A stretch of DNA of 32,308 nucleotides from an uncultured Oscillospiraceae bacterium (GCA_947626345.1 CANQSF010000025.1:1-32308); one strand, 5' to 3'; numbered from the stretch's first letter, positions 1 to 8,604 are shown. The notes: generated by a model not told the origin, from the letters alone. A program made the numbers and translations.

Positions 1-10
1 TTTTTGTTGT

Positions 11-96
11 CCTCCTAATGTTTTTTTAAAGATTTCTTCGTACCCGTCCATCTACAACAGAATCAACATTCCGTTGTTATGGCGCGAAGAAATCTT
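11..96 (-). promoter_or_regulatory. structured 5' leader of a gene off the left edge
   Basis: On the minus strand an AGGAGG ribosome binding site (rc of 11-16) points to a start codon just beyond position 1, so a gene begins outside the window. Before it lies a perfect 12-bp inverted repeat, aagatttcttcg (29-40) and cgaagaaatctt (85-96). Inside this is a second imperfect palindrome, caacagaat-caac-attccgttg (about 54-75). Together they would fold the transcript leader into a long hairpin ending about 12 nt before the ribosome binding site. There is no U-tract after the 3' arm, so it is not an ordinary terminator. It may control stability or translation of the unseen gene. Confidence 0.5.
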
Positions 97-120
97 CTGC
101 GGGCACGATTCGATGTGTTG

Positions 121-149
121 ATTATAACGCCACCCGCCAGTAAAAGCAA
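121..149 (-). promoter_or_regulatory. sigma-A type promoter for the gene off the left edge
   Basis: On the minus strand, -35 TTGCTT (144-149) and a perfect -10 TATAAT (121-126) are separated by 17 nt. Transcription would start near 114, directly before the hairpin leader, and run off the left edge. Confidence 0.6.
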
Positions 150-235
150 GGGGAAAATTCAAAAAAATTTTGCTTTTTGCATGGAAATCTCTGTTGAATA
201 TGGGAAAAACGCCGTTTTTTCGGCCCCGGACAGCA

Positions 236-262
236 CAAAAGAGCCCCCCAGAGGCGGGCTTA
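236..262 (-). terminator. intrinsic terminator after the tyrosine recombinase
   Basis: On the minus strand an AGCCCGCC-type stem with a TCT loop (242-260) is followed by CTTTTGTG. It lies about 35 nt after the recombinase stop codon and would end that transcript. The stem has one mismatch. Confidence 0.6.
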
Positions 263-295
263 CAACGGAATCATTATAATGTGCGGGTCAGGGCG

Positions 296-1132
296 TCATA
301 GCAGCAGCGGCATGGCGTCCATCTGGCGGCGCTGCTCCCGGTAGGAGTGGGCGGTGTAGATGCGGGTGGTCTCCACGCTGGAGTGGCCCAGGATGTCCGC
401 CAGGCGCACGATGTCGCGATACATCTTATAGTACGTGCGCGCGAAGAGGTGGCGCAGGTTGTGGGGGAACACCTTCGCCGGCGATACCCCCGCCCGCGCC
501 GCCAGCGCCTTCATCATGCGCCAGATGTTGCTGCGGTCCAGCGGATGGCCCGTGGAGGTGACGAATACCGGCCCGCGGCGTATCCCCCGGGCCTTGCACC
601 AGCCCAGCAGCGCCGCGCAAAGCCGCTTGGGCAGCAGGATCAGGCGGATCTTGCCCTTGGAGCGCACCTCCGCCCGGCCCTGGCGCGCCGCCGCGACCGT
701 GACCGAGGCGAGCTCGCTGACGCGGATGCCCGTGGCGCACACCGTCTGCACCAGCAGGGAAAGCCGCCTGTCCGCCGACTTTTCGGCCGTGGCGACCAGT
801 TTTTCGTACTCCCGGCGGGTCAGCTCCCGCTCCTCCCGGGAGAAGTCCCGCCGCTGGATCCGCAGGAAGCCCAGCGTCCACTCCGGCGCGCCCGCCCAGC
901 GCAGATAGCCGTTCACCGCCGCCAGCATGGCGTTCACCGTCGCCGGCGCAAAGTCCCGCTGCAGGCGGCTTTTGAAGGCCACAAGCTGGCCGCGCTCGCG
1001 CAATTCGCCGCCGCTCCATGCCGCCAGGCGCTCCAATACGCGCAGATATTTGGCCGCCGTCGCCGTCGAGCGCTCCCGCTCCGCCAAGTGGCGGCGGTAG
1101 GCGTCCAGCTGGGCCGCCCCGATCGTGATCAT
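296..1132 (-). CDS. tyrosine recombinase / phage-type integrase
   Basis: A 278-residue site-specific recombinase that would cut and rejoin DNA through a covalent phosphotyrosine. The N-terminal half (about 1-85) is a SAM-like core-binding domain; the C-terminal half carries the catalytic set: Arg137 in ATGIRVSEL, Lys159/161 in SKGK, His224 and Arg227 in HNLRH, His250 in LGHSS and Tyr259 in TTRIY. All are present, so it should be active. The start follows a CAGGAGGG ribosome binding site. It has its own terminator downstream and is separated from the phage late operon by another terminator, so it is a separate transcription unit. It may be the integrase of the neighbouring phage remnant, or an independent XerC/D-like recombinase; the sequence cannot decide. 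No excisionase is seen beside it. Confidence 0.88.
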   Translation of the reverse strand: MITIGAAQLDAYRRHLAERERSTATAAKYLRVLERLAAWSGGELRERGQLVAFKSRLQRDFAPATVNAMLAAVNGYLRWAGAPEWTLGFLRIQRRDFSREERELTRREYEKLVATAEKSADRRLSLLVQTVCATGIRVSELASVTVAAARQGRAEVRSKGKIRLILLPKRLCAALLGWCKARGIRRGPVFVTSTGHPLDRSNIWRMMKALAARAGVSPAKVFPHNLRHLFARTYYKMYRDIVRLADILGHSSVETTRIYTAHSYREQRRQMDAMPLLL

Positions 1133-1170
1133 ATGGGTCCCTCCTGTAAAAAATGGTGTTATGTCTACCT

Positions 1171-1199
1171 ATTATGGCGAGGGGCGGCGGGGATGTATA
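1171..1199 (-). promoter_or_regulatory. possible recombinase promoter overlapping an inverted repeat
   Basis: On the minus strand, TATACA (1194-1199) and CATAAT (1171-1176) lie 17 nt apart, 38 nt upstream of the recombinase start. The -35 match is weak (4/6). It lies inside the left arm of the large inverted repeat at 1193-1237, so a protein bound there would compete with RNA polymerase. Confidence 0.35.
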
Positions 1200-1302
1200 C
1201 GCATGAATGGCCGCGCAGGTCATTCATGCATATGCGTATGCGGCGCATATCAGTGCATATCCCCGGGTTTTCGACGAATATTGACGGTATATCGGTCGAT
1301 AT
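1193..1302. repeat. cluster of three inverted repeats upstream of the recombinase (att/arm-site candidate)
   Basis: Three inverted repeats lie in about 110 nt of otherwise gene-free DNA. The first has 17-nt arms (1193-1209 and 1221-1237; 14 of 17 positions pair, innermost 9 perfect: gcatgaatg/cattcatgc) around an 11-nt spacer. The second is atatgcg (1230-1236) and cgcatat (1244-1250) with a 7-nt spacer. The third is atattgac (1278-1285) and gtcgatat (1295-1302), 7 of 8 matching. The hexamer gcatat recurs three times. Arms around a short spacer, next to a tyrosine recombinase, are what core and arm-type binding sites look like, but no second attachment site copy is visible in the window. Confidence 0.45.
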
Positions 1303-1307
1303 AAACG

Positions 1308-1349
1308 AAAAATCGGCCGCCGGAGGAGCGTTTCGCTCCTCCGGCGGCC
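1308..1349 (-). terminator. strong terminator ending the phage late operon
   Basis: A perfect 16-bp stem, ggccgccggaggagcg (1315-1330) and its complement (1334-1349) with a 3-nt loop, is followed on the minus strand by GATTTTTCG. It lies 18 nt after the endolysin stop codon and separates the late operon from the recombinase gene. Confidence 0.9.
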
Positions 1350-1367
1350 GAGGCCCACTCCGGGGAA

Positions 1368-2132
1368 TCAGGAAAGTTCTGTCAACATACTGCGCCAGGT
1401 GTCAGCGCCCACCGCGCCGTCCGCCGCCAGCCCCAGTTTTCCCTGCAGGAGCCGGACGGCGTGGGCGGTGTTGGGGCCGAATTCGCCGTCCACGGCGATG
1501 GCCTTGCCGTCCGCGCCCTTGACGCCGTAGGAATAGAGGATGCGCTGCACGGTCTTCACCTGGGGCCCCGTGCTGCCGCTGGTCAGGGCGCTGAGCGCCA
1601 CCGTCACGGCCGCCGGCGACGGCTCGCCGCCGTAGCGGGGGTGGCCGTAGCCGTCGATGGAGCCGTCGGCGCGGGCGTAGGTGCGCTTCGCCACCCGGTC
1701 GGAGCTGTTGCCCTCCACGGTGACGATCTGGGCGGCGGTCACCTCCGCCACGATGCCGGTGTGCACCAGGGCGCCGTTTTGCCGGAAAAAGATCTGGTCG
1801 CCCACTTGGGGGCTGCCGTCATAGCGGCCCTGGGCGCGGTAATAGCCGGCCGAGTAGGGGCATGCCGCCCCCAGGGGGCCGGTCTGGCACTGGATGCGCT
1901 GGGCGTCCGGGCCGAAGGCCTTGTAAAAGCACCAGTCCACGAATACGTCGCACCAGGCGAAGCCGTTTTTGCTGCCGTTATAATAGCCGGCCGCCGCCAG
2001 GTCGCGGGCGTATTTGGTCCAGTTGCCGCTGCCGGCGTTGGCCGCCGGATCGTCCAGGGAGGCGTTGGTCGCCTTCTCCCGGTACCCCACCTCCGCCAGG
2101 GCGATGGATACCACCTTCGCCGCGTCAGTCAT
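1368..2132 (-). CDS. phage endolysin (CHAP-type hydrolase with peptidoglycan-binding domain)
   Basis: A 254-residue lysis enzyme that would cut host peptidoglycan at the end of the phage cycle. The N-terminal domain (about 5-150) looks like a CHAP/NlpC-P60 papain-fold hydrolase: Cys61 in WCDVFVDWC, His124 in ALVHTGIV, and an EGN motif at 140-142 as third polar position. A linker (about 165-180) leads to a C-terminal PG_binding_1 domain (about 183-252) with the usual LQ..L/DGxxGxxT pattern. No signal peptide is present, so release needs the holin encoded directly upstream, whose 3' end it overlaps by 8 nt. It is the last gene of the late operon; a strong terminator follows. Confidence 0.88.
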   Translation of the reverse strand: MTDAAKVVSIALAEVGYREKATNASLDDPAANAGSGNWTKYARDLAAAGYYNGSKNGFAWCDVFVDWCFYKAFGPDAQRIQCQTGPLGAACPYSAGYYRAQGRYDGSPQVGDQIFFRQNGALVHTGIVAEVTAAQIVTVEGNSSDRVAKRTYARADGSIDGYGHPRYGGEPSPAAVTVALSALTSGSTGPQVKTVQRILYSYGVKGADGKAIAVDGEFGPNTAHAVRLLQGKLGLAADGAVGADTWRSMLTELS

Positions 2133-2547
2133 GGGGCGCCTCCCCCTTGGCGCTGAGCACGTCCACCGCCCGCGTCACCGCCGCCGGCAGCGGCAGGCCC
2201 ATCAGCCCCGCGTTCTCCACGATGGACAGCAGCTCGTTGGCCGCGAAGCCGATGATCACGCCCTCTCGGATGTAATCTGCCCCCAGCAGCATGTCCAGCC
2301 GGCTGGCGATGAGCACGAACAGCACCGTCATCCCCTTGCGGCACAGGCCCTTGAACCCCGCCCGGGACTCCAGCGCCCCGCCCGCCGACTTGCCGGAGGC
2401 GTGGAACACCCCCGCCACGATCAGCCCGGCGGCATAGTCCGTCGCCATCAGGATCGCCAGGGTGGTCATGGCCCCGTCCCAACCGCCCAGCATCGAGGCG
2501 ATCCAGCTTCCCGCCGCCCCGATGGCGGCACATACAGTGGTTTTCAT
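2125..2547 (-). CDS. phage holin (phage_holin_4 / TcdE-like family)
   Basis: A 140-residue small membrane protein that would form the membrane lesion releasing the endolysin. Several hydrophobic segments are visible (about residues 5-20, 25-50 and 65-90), with the family-typical D-Y-A-x-G-L motif after the second segment and the S-x-x-x-x-G-x-x-x-K pattern of TcdE-like holins. The start at 2547 follows GGAGAAGGGG; a longer frame extends upstream but lacks a site. A 108-nt AT-rich gap (2548-2655) separates it from the fibre gene, the only sizeable gap inside the operon; it may hold a weak internal promoter, but I see no good -35/-10 pair there. Confidence 0.85.
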   Translation of the reverse strand: MKTTVCAAIGAAGSWIASMLGGWDGAMTTLAILMATDYAAGLIVAGVFHASGKSAGGALESRAGFKGLCRKGMTVLFVLIASRLDMLLGADYIREGVIIGFAANELLSIVENAGLMGLPLPAAVTRAVDVLSAKGEAPHD

Positions 2548-2655
2548 CCTATTCACCCCTTCTCCGCATGTTACATAACTCTTCATGAACATTCAAAAAT
2601 CGCGAATAAATATCCATTTTTGTGCAAAACGTAGAATTTTTATTTTTCGCCGTTT

Positions 2656-3330
2656 TTACAGCGTCACACCCAGCTTTTTGGCCAGTTCCGCCAGCCGCTG
2701 GTCCACATATCCCTTGTTCACGGCGTCGCTGTCGCTCTGCGGCTCCGACTGTAAGGTCAGGCTCCCGTTCACCGTGCCGCCGTTCAGCAGCGTCAGCCCG
2801 GCGGACATATACACCTGCCCGGTCACGATGCCGCCGGCCACCGCCAGATACCGCCGGTCCGCCTCCGCCTGGGTCATGCCCCCGGCGGGCGCCTGCTGGG
2901 CCACGGCGTTGCCGCTCTCATCGAAGCCCACCACCTGACCGGCCGCGCCGCGGAGCTTATCCTGCTTGTCTGCCATTGCCTGCTCCGCCCGGGCGGCGGC
3001 GCTCTCCGCCGCGCTCTCGGCGCTCCGGGCTCCCTCCTCGGCCTGACCGGCCGCCTCCGCGGAGGCCGCGGCCTTCTCCACGCTGTCCCCCAGCCGGCCC
3101 AGCGCCGCCTCGGCTCCCTCCCTGGCGGTCCCGGCATCCCGGGCGGACTGGGCCGCCGCTTCCGCCGACCGTACGGCCTCGGCCACATAGGCCTGGGCCG
3201 CGTCCCGGGCAAAGTCCGCCACCAGCTCGCCCCGGATGCACCGTGCCTCGCTGTGCTGCTCCACCACCAGCAGCGACTCGCTCTCCAGCGCCTCCGCCGC
3301 CGGCAGTTCGCCGATCCTCTTATCCGCCAT
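2656..3330 (-). CDS. phage tail fibre-like protein with Ala-rich coiled coil
   Basis: A 224-residue structural protein. The N-terminal 40 residues form a small folded part (KRIGELPAAEAL... is typical of tail-tip attachment domains), then about 45-130 is an Ala/Glu/Arg-rich helical stalk likely to form a trimeric coiled coil. The C-terminal part ends with the pattern ...SEPQSDSDAVNKGYVDQRL, a repeat commonly seen near the ends of fibre proteins. The start follows GAGAGAGGAGG and overlaps the preceding small gene by 11 nt. Its place between the S74 fibre and the holin supports a second fibre or receptor-binding component. The exact partner is unknown. Confidence 0.72.
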   Translation of the reverse strand: MADKRIGELPAAEALESESLLVVEQHSEARCIRGELVADFARDAAQAYVAEAVRSAEAAAQSARDAGTAREGAEAALGRLGDSVEKAAASAEAAGQAEEGARSAESAAESAAARAEQAMADKQDKLRGAAGQVVGFDESGNAVAQQAPAGGMTQAEADRRYLAVAGGIVTGQVYMSAGLTLLNGGTVNGSLTLQSEPQSDSDAVNKGYVDQRLAELAKKLGVTL

Positions 3331-3496
3331 GGCTGTCCTCCTCTCTCTTCGCCGGCGGCGCGTATTCTCCCGCCAGCCGATACGCCCGGCGCAGCCCTTC
3401 CCGGGCCGCCGCCATGATCTCCACCCCGTCCCCGCTCACGGGAACGGAGGCGATCATCCTGAACACCTGGTCCAGCTCCCTCTGCAGTTCGTTCAT
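3320..3496 (-). CDS. small phage protein between the two fibre genes
   Basis: A 58-residue, mostly helical, charged protein. Its ATG forms an ATGA overlap with the stop codon of the S74 fibre gene, and its end overlaps the next fibre gene by 11 nt, so it is translationally coupled within the operon. No transmembrane segment or known motif is visible. Small coupled genes at this place in clostridial phages often encode fibre-associated or uncharacterised XkdX-like proteins; I do not recognise this one, and it lacks the typical XkdX signature. Confidence 0.6.
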   Translation of the reverse strand: MNELQRELDQVFRMIASVPVSGDGVEIMAAAREGLRRAYRLAGEYAPPAKREEDSHGG

Positions 3497-5055
3497 GCCG
3501 CGCCCTCCAATTTCCTGATCCGCGCCTCCAGCGCGTTGATCTTCAGATGCAGGATGGGGATGAGCTCGGTGTAGCCGATGGCCATCTGCCCGGTCCCGTC
3601 CGTCCCGCTCAGCGCCGCCACATCCGCCCGGGTCAGCCCGGCCAGGATGATGGCCTGCTCCATCTCCTGGGCGATATACCCGCAGTGCAGCGGCGCGTCC
3701 CCGCTCTCCCACCGATACCGGTACACCGTCGGCCGCATCTCGTCCAGCAGCCGCAGATACCTCTCCGGCATCAGGGCGATGTCCCGCTTCACGTCCCGGT
3801 CCGAGCCATAGGTGGGCGTCGTCTGCATATTGATGGCCGTTCCGTTGATGCGGGTGGGGTTTTTATACCCCAGCACCACGCAGGTCGCCCCAGGGAGCAC
3901 GTCCCGGTAGTTGTCGCTGGCATATGTCAGCCAGATATCGTCGCCGCTGGCCGTCCAGCAGGTCAGCCCGTTGCCGATCCCATTTATGGAGATCTGCGGC
4001 GCGATCACATAGTCCGCGTCCACCGTATTTGCGGTGACCATCCCGCCGGACAGGGCGGCGGTGCCCTCCCGGTCGGTGAAACGGATGCCGTCCGTGCCGA
4101 TATAGGCCCCGGTCCCGCTGCCGGTGAAGGAGCTCAGGTCCTTGTAAAGCGCCTTCGTCCCGATGGTCCAGCCGGCGATGCTCCCCGCCGTGGCGGTGAT
4201 GCGCCCCTCCCGCGTCACCGAGAAGTTGGTGCTGTTCACCACGAAGGTGTTGGAGTTGAAGGTCACCGTCCCGCCGGAGATGGTGACGGAGCTGTTGTCG
4301 TTGGCAAAGGCGCTGCGCACGCCGCTCAGATCCAGGCTTCCCTTGCTGCCGTTGGAAAGCTCGATGGACGCCTGTCCGCCCAGCGAACCGGTCACCTTCA
4401 GGGTGATGCTCCCCACGGCGACGCTCAGTTCGGACACCTCGCCCGAAAGGCTCTGGACCTTGCCGTCGATGCTCCCCACCGTCACGCCCAGCTCTGAGAC
4501 GTTGCCGTTCAGGTCCTTCACCGTCTGCGAGATGCCGCCCACGGTGACGCTCAGCTCGGACACCTCGCCGCTCACGCCCTCCACGCCGATACGGATCTCC
4601 TCCGCCGTCTTGTCGATATAGCTCCGCGTCTGGGCCAGCTTGCGCTGGATGGTCTCCGCCAGGCCCTCGCCGGGGCCGTACTCCCGGTCCAGGTCGCTCT
4701 CCCCCGGCGCGCCGATGCTGGCGGCGTGGCCGGCCCCGAAGGCGATCCGCCGGCTGGCCAGCAGGGAGTATATCCCGCCCACGGTCACCCCGTCCCCCAG
4801 CTCCGCCTCCGGGTCCATCACGGCGTTCTCCGCCGTATAGCCGATATAGCTCTTGCCGCCCAGCGCCGCCAGCAGATCATCCGCCATGGCCTGGCTGCCA
4901 TAGGGGCAGTCGATCTGCATCACGTAGCCCGTTTCGTCCCCGGCCCGGTATTCGTTGTCAGCGTCAACCGCCAGCGCGATGCCGGTCACCTCCCGGACCG
5001 GGCCGTAGCTCTCGAACCGGCTCACCCGCCGGCCCACATACTGCTTTCCGTTCAT
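3493..5055 (-). CDS. tail fibre/spike with C-terminal S74 self-cleaving chaperone domain
   Basis: A 520-residue receptor-binding structural protein. Residues 1-150 form a globular tail-attachment part. Residues 161-221 contain three copies of a about 21-residue repeat (VSELSVTVGSI core), probably a helical or beta-helical shaft. A beta-rich, Ser/Thr/Gly-rich region follows. Residues 417-520 are an intramolecular chaperone (peptidase S74) domain: Ser418 and Lys423 in GSDRDVKRDI, then GYIAQE and a C-terminal heptad helix. In this family the domain drives trimerisation and then cuts itself off before the serine. The start makes an ATGA overlap with the hub gene; longer upstream reading of the frame is a shadow of that gene. 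Confidence 0.85.
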   Translation of the reverse strand: MNGKQYVGRRVSRFESYGPVREVTGIALAVDADNEYRAGDETGYVMQIDCPYGSQAMADDLLAALGGKSYIGYTAENAVMDPEAELGDGVTVGGIYSLLASRRIAFGAGHAASIGAPGESDLDREYGPGEGLAETIQRKLAQTRSYIDKTAEEIRIGVEGVSGEVSELSVTVGGISQTVKDLNGNVSELGVTVGSIDGKVQSLSGEVSELSVAVGSITLKVTGSLGGQASIELSNGSKGSLDLSGVRSAFANDNSSVTISGGTVTFNSNTFVVNSTNFSVTREGRITATAGSIAGWTIGTKALYKDLSSFTGSGTGAYIGTDGIRFTDREGTAALSGGMVTANTVDADYVIAPQISINGIGNGLTCWTASGDDIWLTYASDNYRDVLPGATCVVLGYKNPTRINGTAINMQTTPTYGSDRDVKRDIALMPERYLRLLDEMRPTVYRYRWESGDAPLHCGYIAQEMEQAIILAGLTRADVAALSGTDGTGQMAIGYTELIPILHLKINALEARIRKLEGAA

Positions 5056-5687
5056 ACCTTGATCCTCACCCCTCCGATGGTGATGGCGGCCCCGTCCTCC
5101 CGGATCAGCAGGCTGGTCTCCGGCGGCATGGACCCGTACAGCGGCGCCAGCAGCAGCTCGCCCGCCGCCGTCACCAGCCAGTTGGCCCCGTGGGCCGCCG
5201 CGATATACCGCAGCACGTCCCGCATGGTGTACTCGTTGGCCGGATAGTCCACCGTGTACCCCGTGTGAAAGGCGCACCGCTCATCCAGCGCCGTGCCCAT
5301 TTTGGCGGCGATGGCCCGGGCGGCGGCCTCCATGCTCATGGGGAATTCCAGCGCCTGGTCCGGTATCCACTCCGCCTCGCCCTTCAGCATCACGTCATAG
5401 CAGGTGATCTCCAGCCTTCCGTCCTTCTCCGTCCGCTGGTCGATCCAGAAGATCCCCAGCGGCACCCATTCCGCCTGGTCTGCGTCCCGGGCGAAGGGGC
5501 GCACCTCGGCCATGCGGGGCGGCGGCGCCTTCGGCCGGAAGGTCATGGTGAACTGGGCGCACACGGCCCCGCCCACGGAAGGGGCGGAGAACAGTTCCTG
5601 ACTGATCTCCGCCGTCTCGATCCGGTCCATGCCGTACTCCACGCCCCCCACGGTCACCTTGTATTCCCGCTCTCCGTGCGTCTTCAT
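5052..5687 (-). CDS. phage tail hub/baseplate protein
   Basis: A 211-residue protein. The first half shows a beta-rich domain (YKVTVGGVEYGMDRIETAEISQ...) with the pattern ...PLGIFWIDQRTEKDGRLEITCYDVMLKGE, typical of siphophage tail-hub or distal-tail proteins that hold the fibre and close the tube. The second half is alpha/beta. ATGA overlaps join it to the genes on both sides. Position after tape measure and one small tail protein fits a baseplate hub. It has no visible peptidase motif. It is shorter than the usual Tal-type hub, and its job may be shared with the N-terminal domain of the downstream fibre protein. Confidence 0.7.
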   Translation of the reverse strand: MKTHGEREYKVTVGGVEYGMDRIETAEISQELFSAPSVGGAVCAQFTMTFRPKAPPPRMAEVRPFARDADQAEWVPLGIFWIDQRTEKDGRLEITCYDVMLKGEAEWIPDQALEFPMSMEAAARAIAAKMGTALDERCAFHTGYTVDYPANEYTMRDVLRYIAAAHGANWLVTAAGELLLAPLYGSMPPETSLLIREDGAAITIGGVRIKV

Positions 5688-6058
5688 ATGGGGTCCACTC
5701 CGATCATGTTGAAGCTCAGCTCCTCGTACCGCTCCTCTTTCTCGTTCCACCGGCCCACGGACAGGGAGCCCTTGCCCACGTAGAACCGGCCGTCCCGCCA
5801 CGTGCCGTAATAGGGCGACAGGTACCGCAGCGTGAAGGGCCTGCCCTTGGCCACGATCTGCAGGATGGTCATCATCTCCTCCTGGGTCAGCCAGCTTGCC
5901 TTGTAGGAGAACGACTCCACCGTGAACATGGCCGAAGAGTAAAGCGTCCCGTCCATGGTCCGGGTGGTATCCTCCGTGTAGGTGGTCTCAAAGTCATAGC
6001 CCAGCCCCTCGTCCGGCTGCCGGACGATCTGGCCGTTCATCCTCACATATTCCTGCAT
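5684..6058 (-). CDS. phage tail protein after tape measure (DUF6711-like)
   Basis: A 124-residue protein directly downstream of the tape measure gene, with an RBS (GTGAGGAGGGC) 4-10 nt before the ATG. It is beta-rich, with the segments MNGQIVRQPDEGLGYD and RPFTLRYLSPYYGTWRDGRFYVG. The order tape measure - this small protein - hub is that of A118/TP901-like siphophages, where the protein sits at the distal end of the tube. The family name is from memory of similar sequences and should be treated as tentative. Confidence 0.65.
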   Translation of the reverse strand: MQEYVRMNGQIVRQPDEGLGYDFETTYTEDTTRTMDGTLYSSAMFTVESFSYKASWLTQEEMMTILQIVAKGRPFTLRYLSPYYGTWRDGRFYVGKGSLSVGRWNEKEERYEELSFNMIGVDPI

Positions 6059-6068
6059 CCTGCCCTCC

Positions 6069-8024
6069 TCACAGCTCCGTGAACGGGTTGCGCCCCGTGC
6101 TCTTCCGCGCGGCCCGGCCCTGGGTGAGCACCTTCTCGAACAGCACCTTCCCGTCCAGCTGGCCGATGAAGGTGTAGCGCGTCTCGCCCTGGTCTATGGC
6201 CCCGCTGCCGGGCCCGGCCAGCAGCTGCCGCAGTCCCCGGACCGACGCGGCCAGCTCCTCCGCCGCCGCGGCGCTCTGCTCCGCCCGGGGCGGCGTCACC
6301 GTCCCCATGGCCACCGCCGGCATGGGCATCCGCAGCCCCTCCAGGGAGCCGGCGATCTCTCCCAGCCGGTCCGCCACGGTCTCCAGCGCCGGGGCCAGCC
6401 GTCCAGCGGCCAGTCTCTCCGCCAGCCGCTCTGCCACGGAGTCGAGCCACTGGGTGTGCCGCTCCAGCGGCACGATGGCCTCCCGGCCCGCCTCTCCCGC
6501 GCCGATGAGGGTAGCGCCGTCCACGATGCCGCCCCGGGCGTACCAGCTGACGCCGATGTGGGGGATGGAGGGCGGGTCCAGGGAGAAGGACCCGGTGATG
6601 GAGAAGTGGGGCAGCTTCAGCGGTGGCAGGCTCCACTCGAAGTCAAAAAGCCCCTTGATCGCCGCGATGGCGTCCGACACCGTCTGCCTGGCCCCCTCGA
6701 GCTTCTCCTGGATCGTGGCGCGGATGCTCTCGAACACCTCCTGCACCTTCTCCCAGGCCGCTGTGGCCTTTTCTCCGATCCTCTGCCTCATGGCCTCGAA
6801 TATCTCCGCCGCCTTGTCCCGGGCCGCCGCAGCCTTGTCCGTCACCCACTGGCGGACGGCCTCCCACTTGTCCCGGGTACAGGCCACGATCTCGTCCCAG
6901 TGCTCCCGGATGGTCATGCCCAGGGCGAATGCCCCGGCCGCCGCCTCGCTGTCGGTGACCCGGAAGGCCTGATCCACCTGCTCGGGCATCTCATAGGCAT
7001 ACTTGGCGCAGCCCGCCGCCATGGCCGCCAGCCCGCTGATCACCAGGGGAACGGTGCTACCCGTGAACAGCGACGCCGCGCCGCCCAGCTCCAGCAGCCC
7101 CGACTGCAGCACACCCATGGCCTCCCAGGTGAGCTTGCCCGTCCGGTACCACTCCCGCAGGGCCAGCACCACGGAGGCGATGCCTCCCAGCGCCAGCGTC
7201 ACCCCCGCGCCCGCCGGTCCGAACAGGGCGAAGGCCCCCGCCGCCGCCAGGGCGATGCCGCTCAGCAGCTCCAGCATATTCTTCAGCCCGATCCCGTTGC
7301 TCCAGGCGTCCAGATAGCCCTTCACCGCCAGCACCGTGCCGCCCAGCAGGGCCGCCAGGCCTGCCGCCGTGCGCAGATCGGCCCCCAGGGCCCTGGCGAT
7401 CCGCCAGGCCGCCAGAGCCGCGCCGATGGCGCCGGCATACCACAGGATGTCCTTCAAAAGCGCGCGCACCGCGTCGGCGTTTTCGATGGGCACGTCCTCC
7501 AGCACCGGCCCCCCGGAGCCGGAGCCTCCTGCCCCGCCGCCGGAGCCGGACCCGCCGGAGGGCGACCTCCAGAGATTCACCTCGTCCAGTCCGGACAGGT
7601 TGTTCACCAGCTTTTTCGCCGCCCGGGACCCGGACTTCAGGCTCTCGTTGTAGCTGTCCTGGCCCGCGACCACCCGCTTATAGCTGTCCGCGCCGCTGAG
7701 CACCGCGAAAAACAGCGACACATAGCTCACCGCCGTCGCCAGCGCGCTGCACAGGCTGCCCAGCAGCGGCGCCGCAGCCGTCACCACCGGATAAAACGCC
7801 CCGGCCAGCGCGTCCCGCAGTCCCGTGATGCCGGTCCGCAGTTCCCGGACGCTCTGGCCCGCGCTGTCGTTTTCCCGTGCCAGCAGCGCCAGCGCCTGCC
7901 CCATGCTCTCCACTCGGGCCGCCGCGCCCCGGCACGCCCTGGCATAGGCCTCCGTCTCCCTGCGGACCGCCTGGAGCCCGCCGGCCTGGACCCTCAGCCG
8001 GACCGCCCTGTCCTCTTGCGCCAT
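6069..8024 (-). CDS. phage tail tape measure protein
   Basis: A 651-residue protein that sets tail length and is later ejected with the DNA. The N-terminal 60 residues are helical and charged; about 70-130 is hydrophobic, followed by the LSGLDEVN motif common in clostridial tape measures and a Gly/Ser-rich linker. A long hydrophobic region (about 180-340) and an amphipathic helical region (about 370-460) follow, and then a C-terminal part with the [20 protein letters not shown] pattern found in tape measure C-termini. The start at 8024 follows AGAGGAGGCAG. By the family rule of about 0.15 nm per residue, the tail would be roughly 100 nm long, relatively short for a siphophage. Confidence 0.88.
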   Translation of the reverse strand: MAQEDRAVRLRVQAGGLQAVRRETEAYARACRGAAARVESMGQALALLARENDSAGQSVRELRTGITGLRDALAGAFYPVVTAAAPLLGSLCSALATAVSYVSLFFAVLSGADSYKRVVAGQDSYNESLKSGSRAAKKLVNNLSGLDEVNLWRSPSGGSGSGGGAGGSGSGGPVLEDVPIENADAVRALLKDILWYAGAIGAALAAWRIARALGADLRTAAGLAALLGGTVLAVKGYLDAWSNGIGLKNMLELLSGIALAAAGAFALFGPAGAGVTLALGGIASVVLALREWYRTGKLTWEAMGVLQSGLLELGGAASLFTGSTVPLVISGLAAMAAGCAKYAYEMPEQVDQAFRVTDSEAAAGAFALGMTIREHWDEIVACTRDKWEAVRQWVTDKAAAARDKAAEIFEAMRQRIGEKATAAWEKVQEVFESIRATIQEKLEGARQTVSDAIAAIKGLFDFEWSLPPLKLPHFSITGSFSLDPPSIPHIGVSWYARGGIVDGATLIGAGEAGREAIVPLERHTQWLDSVAERLAERLAAGRLAPALETVADRLGEIAGSLEGLRMPMPAVAMGTVTPPRAEQSAAAAEELAASVRGLRQLLAGPGSGAIDQGETRYTFIGQLDGKVLFEKVLTQGRAARKSTGRNPFTEL

Positions 8025-8040
8025 CGTCTGCCTCCTCTCT

Positions 8041-8604
8041 TCACACAAACAGCTCCTTCAGTGCCTCCCGCCTGGCCCGGTCGTCCTCCCGCTCCCGGCG
8101 CCGCAGGTCCACCAAAGCCCGGTTCTCCCGGTACAGCTCCTGCTCATACTTCTCCAGCTTCTTCCCTCTGGCCTTTTTCCGCCGGATGGCCAGCACCGAG
8201 GCGAAGAGGCTCTCCCCGATCTCCATGTACGCCCCCAGGAACGTCCACCAGTGCATATACGCCCCGGCCCGTATCTCCGTGCCCAGGACCCGGTTCACCG
8301 CCGGCACGATCAGCCCCGCGTCCTGCTCCCAGTCCATCAGCCGGACGGGCGCGCGCCGCTCCTCCGGCAGCAGGCCGCCGTCGATGAACTCCACCGCCCT
8401 GTCCAGCGCCTCCTGCCACAGCGGTCCGGGGATGCTCTCCCACTGCTCATACAGCACGCCCAGGCACACCGCCGCCTGCTCGTCCGGCTCATATCCGCCG
8501 CCGCTCAGCAGCCCCAGCAGGTACAGCACGTCCCGCCAGTCCGTCCGGATGGCGTATTCCACGCCCCCGACCTCCAGGGCCGTGGGCAGCTCATAGCCGC
8601 TCAT
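8041..8604 (-). CDS. phage Gp15-family tail assembly protein
   Basis: A 187-residue protein of the bacteriophage Gp15 type, recognised from its N-terminus ([29 protein letters not shown]) and central [19 protein letters not shown] region. Its C-terminal third is strongly charged and helical ([15 protein letters not shown]). Its ATGA overlap with the upstream chaperone gene and its place before the tape measure fit the second of the two tail assembly chaperones that coat the tape measure during tube growth. Here the two are separate, coupled genes rather than a frameshift fusion. Confidence 0.78.
   Translation of the reverse strand: MSGYELPTALEVGGVEYAIRTDWRDVLYLLGLLSGGGYEPDEQAAVCLGVLYEQWESIPGPLWQEALDRAVEFIDGGLLPEERRAPVRLMDWEQDAGLIVPAVNRVLGTEIRAGAYMHWWTFLGAYMEIGESLFASVLAIRRKKARGKKLEKYEQELYRENRALVDLRRREREDDRARREALKELFV

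Noticed and set aside
79..279. A 66-codon plus-strand open frame at the left edge
   Set aside because: It lacks a ribosome binding site, overlaps the minus-strand promoter, leader and terminator, and has no protein-like pattern.
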